64,000 bases of DNA. It comes from a bacterium (GTDB taxonomy: Bacteria > Pseudomonadota > Gammaproteobacteria > Burkholderiales > Thiobacillaceae). Both the position numbers and the translations under genes were made by a program. Every line of letters starts with the position of its first letter. Positions within the stretch are counted from its first letter, which is position 1. This document shows positions 61,420 to 64,000 of the stretch, one piece after another. The notes beneath the pieces were generated by a model. That model was not told the DNA's origin. It ran no database searches and saw only the letters and a program-made list of their open reading frames with translations. The stretch lies in NCBI GenBank assembly GCA_009772925.1, contig WOUQ01000005.1:1-64000 (forward strand). The letters run 5' to 3'.

Positions 61420-64000
61420 TCAACCGCCGCGCGAAAAACTCCACCCCTCTCCTTCCGGCGCGCTCCAGGGGCCGCCGCGCTTTTCCCTGGGCGGCGGCGT
61501 CTGGCTTCTGGGTGTGGGCGCCTGCGGGGGTGGCGGCGGATCCGGTTTGTCCACCTGCGGCGGCGGCGGCGCCTGCATGGGCTCCTCCTCCACCGGCTTC
61601 ACCGGCGTCGTCGGCACGGGCTTAGGTTTCAACGCTGCCGGCAGCGGTGGAGACGGCGGCTGCGCCGGCTTGGGCGCCGCCTGCCGGGCGGGGGGCGCCG
61701 GCTTGCCGGCAGCGGCGGAGGCCGGCGTGGCGGGCGTCACCGGCATGGCCCCGGAGGGCAGCGGGGCGGCCTGCGGGGCTGCCGCGCTGGGCGGGATTAA
61801 CTCGGACTCGAAGGCCATCAGCGTCTCTTCCCAGGTCGGTTCCAGGACCTCACTGCCCAACACCAGCCCGCGCAGGGCGGGCTCGATGTTCTTCATGATC
61901 TGCACCGCGATGCCGCTGGTGAAGCCATAGTCGGCAGCCGCCTCGCCGGGCACGAATACCGTCATCACGCCGAAGAAACGCTCGCCCAGGAAGAAGGCGA
62001 AGGTGGCGGTGCGGTTCATGACCTTGGATTCCAGCACCTGGCCGCTGGCCGAATACACCTCGTAGCGGTGATCGCCGGTACCGGTCTTGCCACCGATGAT
62101 CAGAAACTCGCCGCCGCCGAGCGGATAGGCGCCGCGCAGGCGGCGGGCGGTACCCTCTTGCACGACGTCGACGAGGGCGCGGCGCACCACCCCGGCCACC
62201 TCGGCGGAGAAGATGCGCGTGGCCTCCGGTTGCTCGCGCTTGAGCACGCTGTGATAGGGCGTGCCCGCGGCGAACTCGACGCGGGTGAGGGTGACGGGCT
62301 GCAGCTTGACACCGTCGTTGAGGATCACGCCCATCATCTCGGCCAGGGCGGCGGGCCGGTCTGCCGAGGAACCGATGGCGGTGGCATAGGAGGGCACCAA
62401 AGTGCCGAACGGATAGCCGAGCTGACGCCAGCGCCGATGGATTTCCTGGAAGGCCTCGATCTCCAGCAGGGAGAGGATGCGCGAATCCTGGGCGTTCTTG
62501 TGGCTGGTCTTCAGCAGCCAGCCATACACCTCCTGGCGCTCCTTCTGGCTGGCCTTGGTGATGTCGCTCCAGCCGGCCTGCGGATTCGCGCGCAAATAAG
62601 CCACCAACCACAGTTCCAGGGGATGGATCTGGGCGATGTAGCCGCGGTCGGAGAGGTCGAATTTGTCCGGGCCGTAGGTTTCGTAGAGGAACTGGTAATC
62701 CCCCTCGTTCAGGCTGGCGGGATTGTTCAGGCGCTGCCGGATGAAGGTACTGAAGGCGGCCACGTCGGCCTGGGGTTCCAGGTAGCGGTGTACCGCTGCC
62801 AGCCGCCTGGGGTTGGCGGTGAGGTGATTGAGCAGGGCGCCGCTGGCTTCCTCCGGTTTCAGCCCCTTGTACTTCTTGTGGAAGCGGGCCAGATAGGACT
62901 TGCCCTCCTTGTCCGCGAAGCGCCGCAGGTATTCCGCGCGGCGCGGGTCCTGGGGGTCGTCAAGGATCTGCGCCGCGCCCTTGGGGTCGCGATACATGAA
63001 GTGCCGGACGATGTCGCGCATCAGGCGGATGAAGGGCAGGTTCACCGAATTGCGCGTGGCCTCCCACATGTCCATGACCTTGTTGTTGTCCTCGCGGTTG
63101 AAGTTGGCGAACTGGTGCACGCCACCGCCGGTGAGGAAGGATTCCGCCGGGCTGGCCGAATAGGGCCGCGCCATGGCCGCTTCCAGCATGGGCGTGAGGG
63201 ATTTGTCGCGGGCCCCGGCGAGATAGTTGAGCGCCCAGCGCAGCAGCAGATCCTTGTCCGCCACCTTGACCCTGAGCAGCTCGCCACGCGACAGGCCGGC
63301 GTACTGTTCGTGCAGTTCCGCCACCAGTTGCAGGTAGGTCAGGAGGGTGCGCAGCTTGGCCGAGGACCCCATGTCCAGCTTGGCACCCTTGTTGATGTCG
63401 AAGGGCTGGTTCAGGTTGTCGGCCTGCACCCGCAGCAGGGCGCCCTCTTCCGTGTTCTCGTACAGGGTGAAACTGTAGATCGGTTTGCTCAGGTCGTTCC
63501 CGGGCGCCAGCAGGTATTGCCCGTAGAGGCCGGCGGCCTCTACCACCAGCGGGTCGGACAGGCGCCGCAGGAAGGCGGAAATTGCGCGCTGGGTGGGCGC
63601 GTGCAGGGTGGCGCGGGCCTTCACGTCGAGGCGGTCGAGGTCATACAGGCGCGGCACACCCAGGCGACCGGAGAGCTCGACGCGCAGGGCGCTGGCCGCC
63701 TTGTCCTCGAACGGCTCGGCACCACCGTTGCGCCGCGACTTGCCATTCACGCGAAAGGCGATGCGCTCGCGCAGGGCCGCGTCGCGCAGTTCCGGGCTGA
63801 TCACCCGCGCCTCCGCCAGCAGACGCAGATGCGCGTCGGCATGGGCGTTCAGCTGGTCGCGGCCGGACAGCAGGTAATAAGACGGCTTGCGCTGGGAAAT
63901 CAGCAGACCGAGCACGTGCTTGTAGGCACGCGCGGTTTCCGGCGTCGGTTTCGGCACGCGCAGCAGGCGGTTGGCCTCCTCGAAATCCAGGCCGAACCAG
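61420..64000 (-). CDS. Penicillin-binding-protein-like transpeptidase, N-terminus off window
   Basis: The gene enters from the right edge in frame (WFGLDFEEANRLLRVP), so the start is not visible; 859 residues are. The transpeptidase region shows a probable nucleophile motif SSAK (in KLDMGSSAKLRTLL), a candidate second motif SVN (RNSVNLPFIRLMRD) and KTGTGD. The spacing between them is longer than in classical class A PBPs. The last 130 residues are a Pro/Ala-rich tail with PPPPPQAPTPRS, probably disordered. A glycosyltransferase domain may lie off the window. Convergent with the ankyrin gene. Confidence 0.82.
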   Translation of the reverse strand, partial: WFGLDFEEANRLLRVPKPTPETARAYKHVLGLLISQRKPSYYLLSGRDQLNAHADAHLRLLAEARVISPELRDAALRERIAFRVNGKSRRNGGAEPFEDKAASALRVELSGRLGVPRLYDLDRLDVKARATLHAPTQRAISAFLRRLSDPLVVEAAGLYGQYLLAPGNDLSKPIYSFTLYENTEEGALLRVQADNLNQPFDINKGAKLDMGSSAKLRTLLTYLQLVAELHEQYAGLSRGELLRVKVADKDLLLRWALNYLAGARDKSLTPMLEAAMARPYSASPAESFLTGGGVHQFANFNREDNNKVMDMWEATRNSVNLPFIRLMRDIVRHFMYRDPKGAAQILDDPQDPRRAEYLRRFADKEGKSYLARFHKKYKGLKPEEASGALLNHLTANPRRLAAVHRYLEPQADVAAFSTFIRQRLNNPASLNEGDYQFLYETYGPDKFDLSDRGYIAQIHPLELWLVAYLRANPQAGWSDITKASQKERQEVYGWLLKTSHKNAQDSRILSLLEIEAFQEIHRRWRQLGYPFGTLVPSYATAIGSSADRPAALAEMMGVILNDGVKLQPVTLTRVEFAAGTPYHSVLKREQPEATRIFSAEVAGVVRRALVDVVQEGTARRLRGAYPLGGGEFLIIGGKTGTGDHRYEVYSASGQVLESKVMNRTATFAFFLGERFFGVMTVFVPGEAAADYGFTSGIAVQIMKNIEPALRGLVLGSEVLEPTWEETLMAFESELIPPSAAAPQAAPLPSGAMPVTPATPASAAAGKPAPPARQAAPKPAQPPSPPLPAALKPKPVPTTPVKPVEEEPMQAPPPPQVDKPDPPPPPQAPTPRSQTPPPREKRGGPWSAPEGEGWSFSRGG

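Overview
The window is about 64 kb of GC-rich chromosomal DNA from a heterotrophic, respiring Gram-negative bacterium. The best guess is a betaproteobacterium of the Rhodocyclales/Nitrosomonadales type. The reasons are a tkt-gap-pgk-pyk-fba run, an SHP/DHC/cytochrome b561 cluster, HME-RND metal efflux with a DUF3240 gene, many c-type cytochromes and many c-di-GMP proteins. I saw no rRNA or tRNA gene, CRISPR array, phage or transposase gene. Coding density is high, and the long antisense open frames are GC-skew shadows.

Layout. 1-1797: truncated PAS/HAMP chemoreceptor behind a sigma-28-like promoter. 2007-4586: purC and a diguanylate cyclase. 4746-11864: central carbon genes tkt, gap, pgk, pyk and fba, all leftward, ending in a strong terminator, with large simple-sequence hairpins in three of the gaps. 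12177-13513: inositol-phosphatase-like enzyme and a thioredoxin-fold protein. 13575-20234: rsmE, then argA, a PhnD-like binding protein, a GGDEF-EAL sensor and a DgcZ-like CZB-GGDEF protein, the last four translationally coupled. 20260-22786: LTA-synthase-like sulfatase-fold protein and a cytochrome c lipoprotein, followed by a decayed lipoprotein-like gene.

23249-31658 is a heavy-metal efflux locus. A leftward operon (small Gly-rich secreted protein, adaptor, RND pump, DUF3240, TolC-type channel) diverges from a rightward two-component system, and a 20-bp-arm inverted repeat lies between them. 31934-35047 is an unusual electron-transfer operon: monoheme cytochrome c, membrane-anchored FAD/2Fe-2S reductase, small b-type membrane protein, octaheme cytochrome c. 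35297-38832 is an SHP, diheme cytochrome, cytochrome b561, response regulator and sensor kinase operon. Both cytochrome operons begin behind the same duplicated 98-bp leader (91% identical), so they may share regulation.

39029-43469: YbiT-type ABC-F protein, a cysteine-rich secreted protein and a PlpD-type patatin with an outer-membrane barrel. 43596-53151: AraC regulator divergent from a Tat-exported sulfatase, then an OprB porin, DUF2092, a DPGxNQPG-repeat secreted protein, DUF2252, a lipoprotein and a convergent DUF4105 membrane protein. This looks like an uncharacterised envelope or substrate-uptake cluster. 53271-58089: small exported proteins (SYLF, glycine zipper, DUF3313, unknowns) and an AraC regulator. 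58099-64000: ubiD, a cNMP-rhodanese protein lacking the catalytic Cys, an ankyrin protein behind an IscR-like box, a MITE/REP-like element and a truncated penicillin-binding protein.
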